Assembly (NCBI GenBank): GCA_002483285.1
Contig: DLHP01000004.1
Span: forward strand, 227,389 to 291,388
Origin: Flavobacterium sp. UBA7665
GTDB taxonomy: Bacteria > Bacteroidota > Bacteroidia > Flavobacteriales > Flavobacteriaceae
Direction of reading: 5' to 3'
DNA length: 64,000 nt
The translations under genes were made by a program, and so were the position numbers. Every line of letters starts with the position of its first letter. Position 1 is the stretch's first letter. The notes under the pieces were generated by a model, which made no database searches, was not told where the DNA came from, and was given only the letters and a program-made list of their open reading frames with translations. This document shows positions 1-11,400 of the stretch, in pieces.

Positions 1-2
1 CC

Positions 3-3000
3 GTACAAACGGCAAGTTACAACGTCACTGCTACTTCGGGAACTTGTTTGGGCAGTACCTTTACCTTGGCAGTAAATGTCAATCCAAAACCAACGGTTGG
101 GTCAAACCTGGCTACACAGGCGATTTGTTCGGGAGATGCTATCAGCGATATTGTGTTAGACAACCCTAATATTGTTGCCGGAACCATCTATTACAGTTGG
201 ACCAGGGACAATAACGCGAATGTTACCGGGATTGCGGCCAACGGCAGCACACAGGTAATTTCGGGGAACTTAACCAATCTTACCAATACACCTCAGACGG
301 TTACTTTTACATTATATGCGACTTCGGATGAAGGCTGCATCTCACTTGCCGGCGTGTCGCAGGTTACGGTCAATCCAAAACCGACGGTTGCGGCGGCGCC
401 TGTTAGCCAAACGATTTGCTCGGGCAATAGTATCGGCAACATTACGATTACGAATCCAAACATTGTCAGCGGCACAACGTTTAGCTGGAGCCGTGACAAT
501 ACGGTTAATGTGACCGGAACTGTGGGCGATACCGGATCGGGAAACACCATATCGGGAAACCTGACCAACAACACCGCTATCCCACAGATCACCACTTTTA
601 CGATTACGGCTACCGCAAACGGTTGTAGTACCGTAATCAGTACGATAGCTGTTACGGTAAATCCGAGACCGGATGTGTTGATTACTCCAGCAGCCACCCA
701 GACGATTTGCGGCGGAACCACATTTACAGCGATGACGCTTTCGAACCCCAACGGCGTGGCTGGAACCACTTTTGGCTGGATCAGAAACAATACTGCTAAC
801 GTCACCGGATATGCCAATAGTGCCACCAATGTGACGTCGATTCCCGCCGGTATTTTCACTAACAATACCAACGTAGACCAGACTACAACTTTTACGGTTA
901 CGGCTACAGCGGCTGGATGTACTTCTGTCGTTGCCACGGTTGACATTGTGGTACAACCAACGCCTTTGGTAGTGGCGACACCTGCTGCCCAAAGCATTTG
1001 TACCGGATCGACAGGCAATATTGCATTTAGCACGACCAACAATTTAGCGGGAACGGTTTACAACTGGACACGTGACAACACCACAAACATCACCGGAATC
1101 CTGCCGAGTGGAAGCGGAAACATCAGCAGCACCTTTATCAATAATACCGCTGTCAACCAAACGACTATTTTTACGATAATTGCTACGGCACCCAACGGTT
1201 GTTCTAAAACCATTACTGCTTCGGTGACCGTTTACCCGGTTATGACTACACCGGGAATCGAAGAATCACAAGTAGTTTGTGCCGGTTCAAGGCCCACTAC
1301 TTTCTTTATTACGACGCCGGTTACGGGCGGCTCAGGAACTTACACCTATCAATGGCAGAGCGGCACGAGCGCTACAGGCCCTTGGACGAATGTGGGCACC
1401 AACGCCCCGACTTATCAACCGCCAACAACGAACGGTTCCACACCAAACGCCTGGTACCAAGTGGTCATCAGCAGTTGCGGATCGTCGGTAACCAGTAACG
1501 TGGTATCGGTCATTGTGGCCAACAACTCGAATTTTTCATTTACACTAGATAACGGCGCGGGTACTTACTGTGCGGGTGCTCCATTCAACCCCCAAATCGG
1601 ATCGTTACACGGCGGTGGCGCCTACTTGCGGTACTCCTGGATTGCCGATCCGGCGTATATTACTCCGGCTACCGGCGGCCCGATTGGGACTACGGGCTGT
1701 TTTTTCTTCTGTTTATCCCAGGCGACTTTACCTTTGACGACCATCAACAATACTACGGCCAACGTCACGACGACTATTTCGCTCACCCCGAACATTTATG
1801 ATTCGGATGGTACGTTCATTTGCTCATTGTCTCCGCAAACCGCTACGATTACCATCCGTCCGAGACCAACGGTGACGCTTTCTGCGCCAAATGCATTGAT
1901 TTGCAGCGCTACAAGCGCAGGAGTTGTAGCCACTTCTAACCTGACACCCAGCTCGGCGATGACTTATGCCTGGACGAGAAGCGTAAATGCCAACGTTACC
2001 AGTTCGCAAGGCACTGGAAACTCGGGTACTGTAGGTATCGGAAACGCTTTTACGATTCCTGATGTCTTAACCAACAACAGCGCAGTCAACCAAAACGTCA
2101 CTTATACCATCACGCCATCATCTTCTCCAAGCGGATGCGCAGGAACTCCGAGTACCATCACGATCACGGTTTCACCACAATTGACGCCCGGTGTAGTTGC
2201 CGCCAACCAGGTACTTTGCAATGGAGGCGACCCCGTTGCGTTTACCCAAACCACAGCGGCGATCGGCTCGAGCCTAACCTACCAATGGCAAAGTAGCACG
2301 GTGAGTGCCACCGGACCATGGTCGGATATAGCGGGCGCGACAAGCAATACTTATGATTCGGGGCCTATCACACAAACTACATGGTTTATTCGCGTGGTCT
2401 CTAATTCGGTGAGTGGAATCCCTTGTACGGTAGCCAACACGACCCCAATCCAGATTACTGTAAACAACATTAATCCGGGAGCCATTGCGGCTACACAAAC
2501 AATTTGCAGCGGCGGTGACCCAGCCCTATTGACAAGTACTACAGCCGGTACCGGAAGCGGCACAATTACCTACCAATGGCAGAGTAACATTACCGGATGC
2601 GGCGGTGTTTTTACCAATATTCCCGGGGCTTTCGGGGCTACCTATGACCCACCTGCCGGACTGTTGGCAACAACTTACTACCGAAGGATGACCACGTCTA
2701 CAATTGGCGCCAACGCCTGTATCGATTACAGCAACTGCGTCACGGTATTTGTGAACTCGGTAACTAGCGGAACCATCGCTAGCGACCAGACGCTTTGCGG
2801 CAATAACCCCGCAGCATTCACAGAATCGGTAGCCGCGACCGCAGCAGGAACGCTCACTTACCAATGGCAAATCAGTACCAATGGCTGCGGCGGTACCTGG
2901 AATAATATAGGCGGAGCAACATCGGCCACTTACGATCCGCCAGCAGGCGTAACAGTAATTACGAATTACAGAAGAATCACAACTTCAACACTCAATAGCG

Positions 3001-5333
3001 TGATTTGCACCGCTATCGGAAACTGTTTGACCGTAACACCAAATAGTGTGACGCCAGGCGTGATTGGCGCCAACCGTACCGTTTGTTATGGCGGCGATCC
3101 TGCGGCCTTTACGGTATTGGTTCCAGCAACGGGAACAAGCATTACTTACCAATGGCAGGTGAGCACTACAGGAGGTGCAGGTCCCTGGACCGACATCCCG
3201 AGTGCCACGAACGCTACCTACGACGAACCGGGCCCGATGACCCAAACCAGCTACTACCAATGTGTGGTTTCGGCTACTGTGAATAGCAGTACGTGCTCGG
3301 CAGCGACCAATTTCGTTACGGTTTTCGTGAACGACGTGACATCACCGACCATTGGTGGCGACCAAACGGTTTGCGGCCTCGAAGACCCTGTCGCCTTTAC
3401 AATGTCGACACCATCGACTGCCAATGGAACTTTGACCTACCAATGGCAGAGCAGTACCGCGGGATGTAGCGGACCATGGACCAATGTTGGGACTGGCGCG
3501 ACTTATGATCCACCTATTCCTTCGCAAACCATCTATTACCGTGTCATCGCAACCTCAACCTTGAACAGTGTGGTTTGTACTGCCATCAGCAATTGCATCA
3601 CTATTACGAGCAACTCAAGGGTATGGACCGGATTGGTCAACAATGATTGGCATACACCCGGAAACTGGTCTGGCAATTTGGTTCCTACCAATGCCAACTG
3701 TGTGGTTATTCCTAATGTGGTGCCGCGTCCTGTTATTTCGGCCGATGCTGTTGGTTACAACCTCACGGTGTTGAATGGTGGTATTTTGACCCTCAATCCA
3801 AACCATACATTGACGTTGACCGACGCGGTAAGCGTGCAGCCCACGGGGCAATTTCTTATCATGGATTCGGCGAGCCTTGTCCAGATTAACAATACGCCGA
3901 ACACGGGTAACATCAATATGGAGCGCATCACCCAGCCTATGTATCGTTTTGACTTTACTTATTGGGGATCGCCTTTGACATTGGCTTCAAACTTCACACT
4001 TGGCGGTGTGGGTGGATTGTCACCCAATACGCTCTCGGATAAATACTTTAGCTGGAACCCGTCTATTGCCAACAGTTTTGGCGGATGGGTTTACGAAACA
4101 GCCGCCACTGTAATGGACCCTCGAAAAGGATACATCGTTCGCGCACCGCAGAGTTTCTCGACTTCTCCGTTGGTTAAGGCCACTTATACGGCCAACTTCG
4201 TAGGAACACCAAACAACGGTGACATCCTTTGCCCGATTTACCACGGTACGTTAGGACCAGGAAACAATAACGACAAATACAATTTATTGGGCAACCCTTA
4301 CCCTTCGGCGGTAGATGCTGAGGCATTCCTTAGCGATCCGGCAAACGTGCCTGTTATTGACGGAACCATTTATTTCTGGACGCACAACTCACCACCAAGT
4401 GTGGCTTATCCCGATCCGTTCTACGGCGATTTCGTCATCAATTATACGGCGACCGATTACGCTTCATGGAACAAACTCGGCGGTACCGGGACCACACAGG
4501 CAGCGGCATCCGGAGGCGCCACGCCTTCTGGCTTCATTGCGGCGGGACAAGGTTTCTTTGCCAAGAGTACAGGAACTGCGCCAAGCGGTGACAACGTAAC
4601 TTTTAGGAATACCATGCGCATCTCGGGCAACAACAATCAGTTTTTTAGGACGATGGAAACCGAGAAACACCGCGTTTGGCTTAACCTCGTGAGCAGTAAC
4701 GGAACAATGAACCAAATTCTCGTTGGGTATACCGAAGGTGCAACGTTGGGTTGGGACAGGGATTTCGACGGTGCGCGCATCAGCGAAACGGGCATGACGT
4801 TATACTCTGTGATTCCCGAAAATAACTTGGTGATACAGGGAAGGCCATTGCCGTTTGACGCAAACGACCAAGTGCCTTTGGGATACAAAACCCAATCAAA
4901 CGACACGTACTCATTGCGTATTGACCACATAGACGGATTGTTTGAAGGCCAGGATATTTTTATTGAGGATAAACTGCTCAACCTGATTCACGATTTGAAA
5001 CAAAGTCCTTATGTATTTACGTCGGCGGCAGGAACGTTCAACGATCGATTCGTCTTGCGCTACACCAACAATGCGCTCGGGGTTTCGCAACCACAGTTGT
5101 CTGACGCAGTTGTAGCAATGGCCGGAAACGGTAAATTAACAATCCAGGCGACTCAGCCCATCAAACATGTATTTGTGTATGACATCGCCGGGAAACTGAT
5201 CAGGACCTACAATCCTGCGATAGTACGCAACTATTTTGAACAGGACTTTAATTACTCGGAAGGGGTCTATATGCTAAAAATCCGGATGCAAAACGGCGTG
5301 ATTGCTACACAAAAACTTATCAACAGGAAATAG
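3..5333 (+). CDS. Giant repeat-rich T9SS-secreted surface protein, 5' end outside window
   Basis: The reading frame is open from the first bases of the window, so the true start and signal peptide lie upstream; the TTG at 48 is only an internal candidate. About twelve Ig/PKD-like repeats of 85 to 115 residues can be counted. The first group carries QTICSG...SRDN..NVTG, and the later five carry a Cys, GGDP and TYQWQ. From about residue 1205 of the visible protein a module begins with WTGLVNNDWHTPGNW and continues to the end. The last roughly 80 residues (VFVYDIAGKLIRTY...GVYMLKI...QKLINRK) form a type A T9SS sorting domain. Such proteins are exported by the type IX system and attached to or released from the outer membrane. 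The role is probably adhesion, but no ligand can be named. The next gene shares its C-terminal module. An apparent 249-residue frame on the opposite strand is a composition shadow of the repeats. Confidence 0.9.
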   Translation, partial: VQTASYNVTATSGTCLGSTFTLAVNVNPKPTVGSNLATQAICSGDAISDIVLDNPNIVAGTIYYSWTRDNNANVTGIAANGSTQVISGNLTNLTNTPQTVTFTLYATSDEGCISLAGVSQVTVNPKPTVAAAPVSQTICSGNSIGNITITNPNIVSGTTFSWSRDNTVNVTGTVGDTGSGNTISGNLTNNTAIPQITTFTITATANGCSTVISTIAVTVNPRPDVLITPAATQTICGGTTFTAMTLSNPNGVAGTTFGWIRNNTANVTGYANSATNVTSIPAGIFTNNTNVDQTTTFTVTATAAGCTSVVATVDIVVQPTPLVVATPAAQSICTGSTGNIAFSTTNNLAGTVYNWTRDNTTNITGILPSGSGNISSTFINNTAVNQTTIFTIIATAPNGCSKTITASVTVYPVMTTPGIEESQVVCAGSRPTTFFITTPVTGGSGTYTYQWQSGTSATGPWTNVGTNAPTYQPPTTNGSTPNAWYQVVISSCGSSVTSNVVSVIVANNSNFSFTLDNGAGTYCAGAPFNPQIGSLHGGGAYLRYSWIADPAYITPATGGPIGTTGCFFFCLSQATLPLTTINNTTANVTTTISLTPNIYDSDGTFICSLSPQTATITIRPRPTVTLSAPNALICSATSAGVVATSNLTPSSAMTYAWTRSVNANVTSSQGTGNSGTVGIGNAFTIPDVLTNNSAVNQNVTYTITPSSSPSGCAGTPSTITITVSPQLTPGVVAANQVLCNGGDPVAFTQTTAAIGSSLTYQWQSSTVSATGPWSDIAGATSNTYDSGPITQTTWFIRVVSNSVSGIPCTVANTTPIQITVNNINPGAIAATQTICSGGDPALLTSTTAGTGSGTITYQWQSNITGCGGVFTNIPGAFGATYDPPAGLLATTYYRRMTTSTIGANACIDYSNCVTVFVNSVTSGTIASDQTLCGNNPAAFTESVAATAAGTLTYQWQISTNGCGGTWNNIGGATSATYDPPAGVTVITNYRRITTSTLNSVICTAIGNCLTVTPNSVTPGVIGANRTVCYGGDPAAFTVLVPATGTSITYQWQVSTTGGAGPWTDIPSATNATYDEPGPMTQTSYYQCVVSATVNSSTCSAATNFVTVFVNDVTSPTIGGDQTVCGLEDPVAFTMSTPSTANGTLTYQWQSSTAGCSGPWTNVGTGATYDPPIPSQTIYYRVIATSTLNSVVCTAISNCITITSNSRVWTGLVNNDWHTPGNWSGNLVPTNANCVVIPNVVPRPVISADAVGYNLTVLNGGILTLNPNHTLTLTDAVSVQPTGQFLIMDSASLVQINNTPNTGNINMERITQPMYRFDFTYWGSPLTLASNFTLGGVGGLSPNTLSDKYFSWNPSIANSFGGWVYETAATVMDPRKGYIVRAPQSFSTSPLVKATYTANFVGTPNNGDILCPIYHGTLGPGNNNDKYNLLGNPYPSAVDAEAFLSDPANVPVIDGTIYFWTHNSPPSVAYPDPFYGDFVINYTATDYASWNKLGGTGTTQAAASGGATPSGFIAAGQGFFAKSTGTAPSGDNVTFRNTMRISGNNNQFFRTMETEKHRVWLNLVSSNGTMNQILVGYTEGATLGWDRDFDGARISETGMTLYSVIPENNLVIQGRPLPFDANDQVPLGYKTQSNDTYSLRIDHIDGLFEGQDIFIEDKLLNLIHDLKQSPYVFTSAAGTFNDRFVLRYTNNALGVSQPQLSDAVVAMAGNGKLTIQATQPIKHVFVYDIAGKLIRTYNPAIVRNYFEQDFNYSEGVYMLKIRMQNGVIATQKLINRK

Positions 5334-5350
5334 TACTATTGACCAAATAG

Positions 5351-5388
5351 AAAGCTCCTTTTTTCGTGAGAAAAACAGGAGCTTTTTT
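5351..5388 (+). terminator. Rho-independent terminator after first T9SS gene
   Basis: A 9-bp stem (AAAGCTCCT / AGGAGCTTT) with an A/T-rich inner part is followed by a T run, 17 nt after the stop codon of the giant surface protein. Confidence 0.85.
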
Positions 5389-5499
5389 ATGTTAAATTGA
5401 CTCGATTTTCGTACCTTTTACCAGAGTTTTCAACAGTTGCGTTATTATTAGAAAAATAATGTTAGTTTTATAGCCCTTTTTAAAAAAATTCAAAATACC

Positions 5500-8400
5500 A
5501 TGCATAAAAATTACTCTTTTAATAGTTTAGCCCTGTTATCTTTAAAAAATGACGCTGGAGCCTTGCAGAGCAAAGGAAAAGGATTATTGTCGGCTAACTT
5601 GATGACAGTCATTCTTTTATTCATGACATTTCTGTTTTCGGAAAATTCCTTTGGGCAGTGTAACAATTATCAGGTTTTTGAGAGCTTTTCTAATGCATTG
5701 CCTACCTCTGGAGGTACCTGGACAAGGAACAATGCACTTCTGACATTTAACACAACCATACCTCGAACGGGTGCCTATCATATTACATACACGACGGCCA
5801 CCTATTTCATTCGTACGCCACAAATCGCAAATCCCGGTATTTTTTCGTTTTGGCACGCACGGGATGCTAATGCAAATGCACACTCCTTCAACATCCAAAC
5901 TTCTCCTGACAGCGCCACTTGGACAACGAGAGGTTCAACGCCTTCTCCTGCGGCAGCAAGCACCTATCAGTATTATTCTATTGACTTAGGTGCTCTTGGA
6001 TTAACTAACGTGTATGTTAGGATTATCGATGCGAGGGCTACGGCTGGCGGCAATCGATACGTTGATGACGTCTCCTGGACTACTACGTCAGGAGTGAACA
6101 CCCATATTCCAGCCCAACCCAGTTGTTCACAAACTATCGCATGTGGAACTACCTATAATTTCACCGATGAAGGCGGAGGATTGGCAACCGGCAGTGACAC
6201 CTATAGCCCCAACGCCGACTATACCATTACTTTTACCCCATCTGTAGGAACCAGCAAAGTACAAATGGCTTTCAGCGCCTTCAACACAGAAAGCGGGCAA
6301 GATGGTATGGTAATTTACGATGGCCCATCAACCGCTTCACCTATCATTTCCTCGGGTTTAGGTGTGGGTGCCAATGCCGTGAACTGTCCGGCAGGCTCTT
6401 TTTACGGAACCACTTCTCCGGGCACTGTTACTTCGACCGATCCCACGGGCTCACTAACGATACGTTTCCGCTCCAACGCAACATCCGCAATTGCAAATTT
6501 TGGTTGGCTCGCGAGTGTGAGTTGTTTCACGATTGCGCCTTGCGCAACACCGACGGCGCAACCGACAGCTTTGATCTTTGGAGCGACAGACCCCAATAGC
6601 ATTGCTGGATCATTTACAGCCGCAAGCCCAGTATCCGACAAATATCTCGTTTTGGTCAGCACTAGCGCTATCGCTCCTAGCCCAGCCCCGGCAAACGGCA
6701 CTACCTATATTGCGGGCGATAACATCAGCGGCGCCACTGTGGTGCAAGTAGGAAATTCGACCAGTTTTACGGCGACGGGACTCACACCGGCAAACACCTA
6801 CTACTTCTACATTTATTCACTCAACGATGTTGCTTGTACCGGAGGTCCCGCTTACCTCACAACGACACCATTAACCAATTCTGCCCCAACACCGCCATTG
6901 GCCGTGAATGACATTTGTTCTTCGGCCATATCCATTACGTCCAATATTGCCTGTACGCCCACAACCGGATCGACTGTTGGCGCAACAGACAATGACGAAG
7001 CCGGCGACTGTACACTGGGAACAGAAAAAGCCGTTTGGTACGAATTTGTTGCCGTGAGTACTACACAGACGGTAACCGTTGACCCGATTGCGAGTTTTAA
7101 CGCTGTAATCGGCGCGCTTTCGGCTTGCGGAAACACCACTATTCCTACCGGTGGCGCGTGTACCAATTTTAATGGAGACGATGGTGTTGAGACACTGACT
7201 ATGACTGGTTTGACCATCGGTGCCACCTATTACGTACAGGTTTATGATTTCAATGGTGACGCTACTGCTAACGGATTCACTATTTGTGTCACGCATCCGG
7301 CACCCTGCCCGACACCAACGGCACAACCAACGAACCTAATATTGAGCGGAATAACCGGTTCGAGTATTAACGGAAACTTTACCGCGGCCAGTCCTGCTCC
7401 ACACAAATACCTCGTTGTTTACACGACAGCGCCTGGCGCACCAAGCCCAGGACCGAGCAATAACACTGTTTACACGATAGGCAGTTCATTTAGCGGCGCG
7501 ACTGTGGTATCGGTCACCAATGCAACCAGCTTTACCGCCACGGGATTGAACCCCAACACCCAATACTATTTTTACGTTTATTCATTCAACGATACGGCTT
7601 GCGGAGCAGGGCCGGTTTACCAGACCACCAATCCGCTGACAAACAATGCCACTACAACCAACGGCGTCACCAATGATATTTGTGCTGCGGCGATTTCATT
7701 GACTTCGAGCACCACCTGTACCAACACCACAGGATCTACACAAGGCGCAACCGACAACAATGAAACCGGCGATTGTACCAACGGAACAGAAACCGCAGTT
7801 TGGTACAAATTCGTAGCAGTTGCTGCCTCGCATGTAGTGACTGTGGCGGGGTCATCGGGCTTTGATCCGGTAATCGGTGCGATAGTAGCGTGCGGATCTG
7901 CCACTACACCTGCCGGAGGCGGCTGTACAGACAATACGTTCGGTGGAGGAACCGAGACCATGACCCTCACCGGACTGACCATCGGCGCTACTTATTATGT
8001 TCAGGTCTACGATTGGTGGGGCGTGACCATTGCCAACGCATTTACGATTTGTGTGACCCATAACGGTCCTTGCACCACGCCAACCGCGCAACCTACCAAC
8101 CTGACTTTTTCGGGAACCACGCCCAACAGCATTACGGGTTCTTTTAATCCGTCTGTGCCATCGGCAGGAAGATATCTTGTATTGATGAGTACCAGCGCAA
8201 CGCCACCTAGCCCGAATCCGGTAAACGGAACTACTTATACCGTTGGAGCAACCGTTGGAGGTGCTACGGTAGTTTCTATAAGCAACGCCACGACTTTTAC
8301 TGCTACAGGATTGATTGGTAACACCCAATATTACTTCTATGTATACTCCTACAACGCGGTGACTTGTACTGGAGGCCCGCTTTATTTCACGACTGCTCCT

Positions 8401-11400
8401 TTACCGGGTAACACAACTACCTTGCCTACTCCTACCAACTACCTTTGTTCGGGCGCAACCGCCTTGCCTTGCAACACGAGTAGTTTAAGCGGGACAACCG
8501 TTGGGGCGACGAGTGTGGTACACGGAACCGGTTGTAGCCAGTCTAACTATGGTGTTTGGTATACCTTTACCGGAGACGGAAACATCACCACCATTTCTTC
8601 TACCGGAACCAGCGGTTGGGACCACGAGATGTCTATTGCAAGCGGAAGCTGCGGCAGTTTAACCAATATTACTTGCCAGGATTTGGGCGGAACCAACGGG
8701 ACCGAAACCTATACCTTCACGAGTGTAGTTGGCCTCACTTACTACGTTTACGTTGCACATTGGGATTCGGCCAGCAGTACAACGGGATCATTTGTGATTT
8801 CGAGAACCTGTGCGACGCCTCCACCTCCTATGACCAATGATGAATGTGCCGGCGCCATTACGTTAACGGTGGATACGAGTTGCAACTACTCCTATTTCAC
8901 CAACGCAACGGCTACTGCAAGTGGTGGTGCACCAGCTCCGGGTTGCGGCAATTACCTGGGCGGAGATGTTTGGTTCAAATTGGTGGTGCCGGCCAACGGC
9001 GTAATCCGCGTGAATTCATTGGGCCAAGTGGTCACCGATGGAGGCATGGCGCTATACACCGGAGCCTGCGGAAGCCTTACGCTGGTAAGTTGCGACGATT
9101 CATCGAGTGCGAATCCCGGAGACATGCCGTTGATTTCGCAGAGCGGATTGACGCCGGGCTCAACAGTATATATCCGATTCTGGGAATACGGAAACAACAA
9201 CAATGGCACTTTTGCGCTTTGTGTCACGACACCCGATTGTACAACCGGATCTGGTATCGGAACGTCTGCTTTGGGTTGCCCTATTGTAGTGTCGGGCGGG
9301 CTTAATCTGGATGGAGTAGATCCGGCGCCAATTGACGCCTGTGTCTCCTCAACCTGCACAGACCTTGAGGCTACTTATTTGTTCCTCGGACAACCCACCG
9401 CATACACCGTAACACCAATTTCGCCTTACACGCCGCCTTATCAATTTGGTTGCCTTGCCAATCCGGTGAGTGTCAATATTGATGATGTTTGGTCGCCGGT
9501 GGTAACCTTGCCGTTTAATTTCTGTTTTTACGGGAACAATTACAACCAATGCCTCATCGGTTCGAACGGCGTGCTTACCTTCGACCTGACCAACAATATA
9601 CCGGGAGGAAGTTCGGCTTGGTCTTTTAGCAACACGCTCCCGAGCGCCTCGTTGTTTACCAATACAATATTTGGGGTCTATCACGATATCGACCCAAGCA
9701 AAGGCGGAAATGTGGGCTGGGAACTCATTACTTTAAGTACGGGTTGTCGGGCACTTGTGGTTTCATGGGAAGACATCCCAATGTATTCATCGAGCTGCAA
9801 CTCCATATTGTATACCGGTATGATGGTATTGTACGAAAATACCAATATCATAGAAGTTTATGTTCAGGAAAAAAATACCTGCTCTACCTGGAATGGCGGT
9901 AACGCAATCATTGGTGTGCAAAATGCCAACGCTACCCAATGGGCGGCGCCGGCCACACGAAATACTACCACTACAGACTGGACAGCCACTAATGAAGCCT
10001 GGAGGTTTACTCCGTCGGGCACTTCGATTACCTCAATCAAATGGTATCAAGGCGCGGGAACAACAGGTCCTGTCGTAGGAACTACCCAAACCGTTAATGT
10101 GTGTCCCACGACAACAACGACCTACACTGCCGAGGTGAGTTATACCCTCTGTACCGGAGGCACGCTCAAAGAAACAGACCAAACTACCGTTACCGTTAAC
10201 AACAGTAAAACCTGGAACGGATCGGTTAGTACAGATTGGAACACAGCCAATAACTGGACGCCAGTAGGGATTCCAACACTGGCCGACTGCGTGGTGATTC
10301 CAATCACGGCCAGGAACCCAATTATATCTGGAACTTCTTACAATGGATTGGCAGGAACCTTATCTGTACTGAATGGCGCAGCCTTAACCATCAACTCTAC
10401 TAACAGCATAACAGTGAACAACTGGGTCAACGTAGGTGCTACCGGAAATTTCACGATAGAAAACAGCGCCAGCCTTATCCAAATCAACAACGTAGCCAAT
10501 ACCGGAAACATTGTTTACAAACGCAACGCTGCCAACGTCAAAGCACTCGACTATGTATACTGGTCGTCGCCGGTAGCCAGTTACAGTGTCAACAACATCA
10601 CCGCGCCACTTACCCCTGGCCCGATATACACCTGGAACCCGACGGTTGCCAACCCAAATAACGGACAAGGAAACTGGCAAAGTGCCTCTGGAGCAATGAC
10701 CGTTGGGAAAGGCTACATCGTGAGGGCACCGAGCAGCTTTACAGCTACACCGGCTACTTTGAGCGGCAGCTTTACGGGCGTGCCTAACAACGGTACCATC
10801 ACTATGGGCATTTCAAGAGGTTCTTATCAGGGCGCACCATATGCAGGAACCAATGGTACCCAGATTACCAATCTTAGCGACAACTATAACCTCATCGGGA
10901 ACCCTTATCCATCGGCCATTCGAGGCAGCCAGTTCTTATTTGACAACAATACAAAGATTGAAGGAAACATTAAACTGTGGATGCACGGCGCTTCACCGGC
11001 CCAAATTTCCAGTCCGTTCTACAATACTTTCCTTTACAACTATAATGTAAACGATTATTCTACCTGGACGTGGACTGGTACGGTATGTTGTCCGGCGGCC
11101 GCCGACGATTTGTTTATTGGTGCTGCACAAGGATTTGTAGTACAAATGATTGATGGCCCCGGTCCTGCTTCGGACGTGGTGACTTTTACCAACGGCTTGC
11201 GCGATGCCACTTATGACAATAGTGTTTTCTACCGGATGGCCAGTTTGCCGTCGGTACAAAACCACCTCGTGGACATTGAAAGACACAGGATTTGGCTGGA
11301 CATTGTTAATTCTAACGGAGTTTCTGACAGAACCTTAATCGGTTATGTAGATGGTGCGTCTCAAGGCAGGGACAATGCTTTCGACGCTGGCGCTTTGGTT

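Noticed and set aside
293..1042. 249-residue frame on the minus strand within the first giant T9SS gene
   Set aside because: It is composition shadow: valine and alanine runs mirror the threonine- and asparagine-rich repeats of the real frame, with no start context or family resemblance. The same holds for minus frames at 6852-7226 and 7617-7982.
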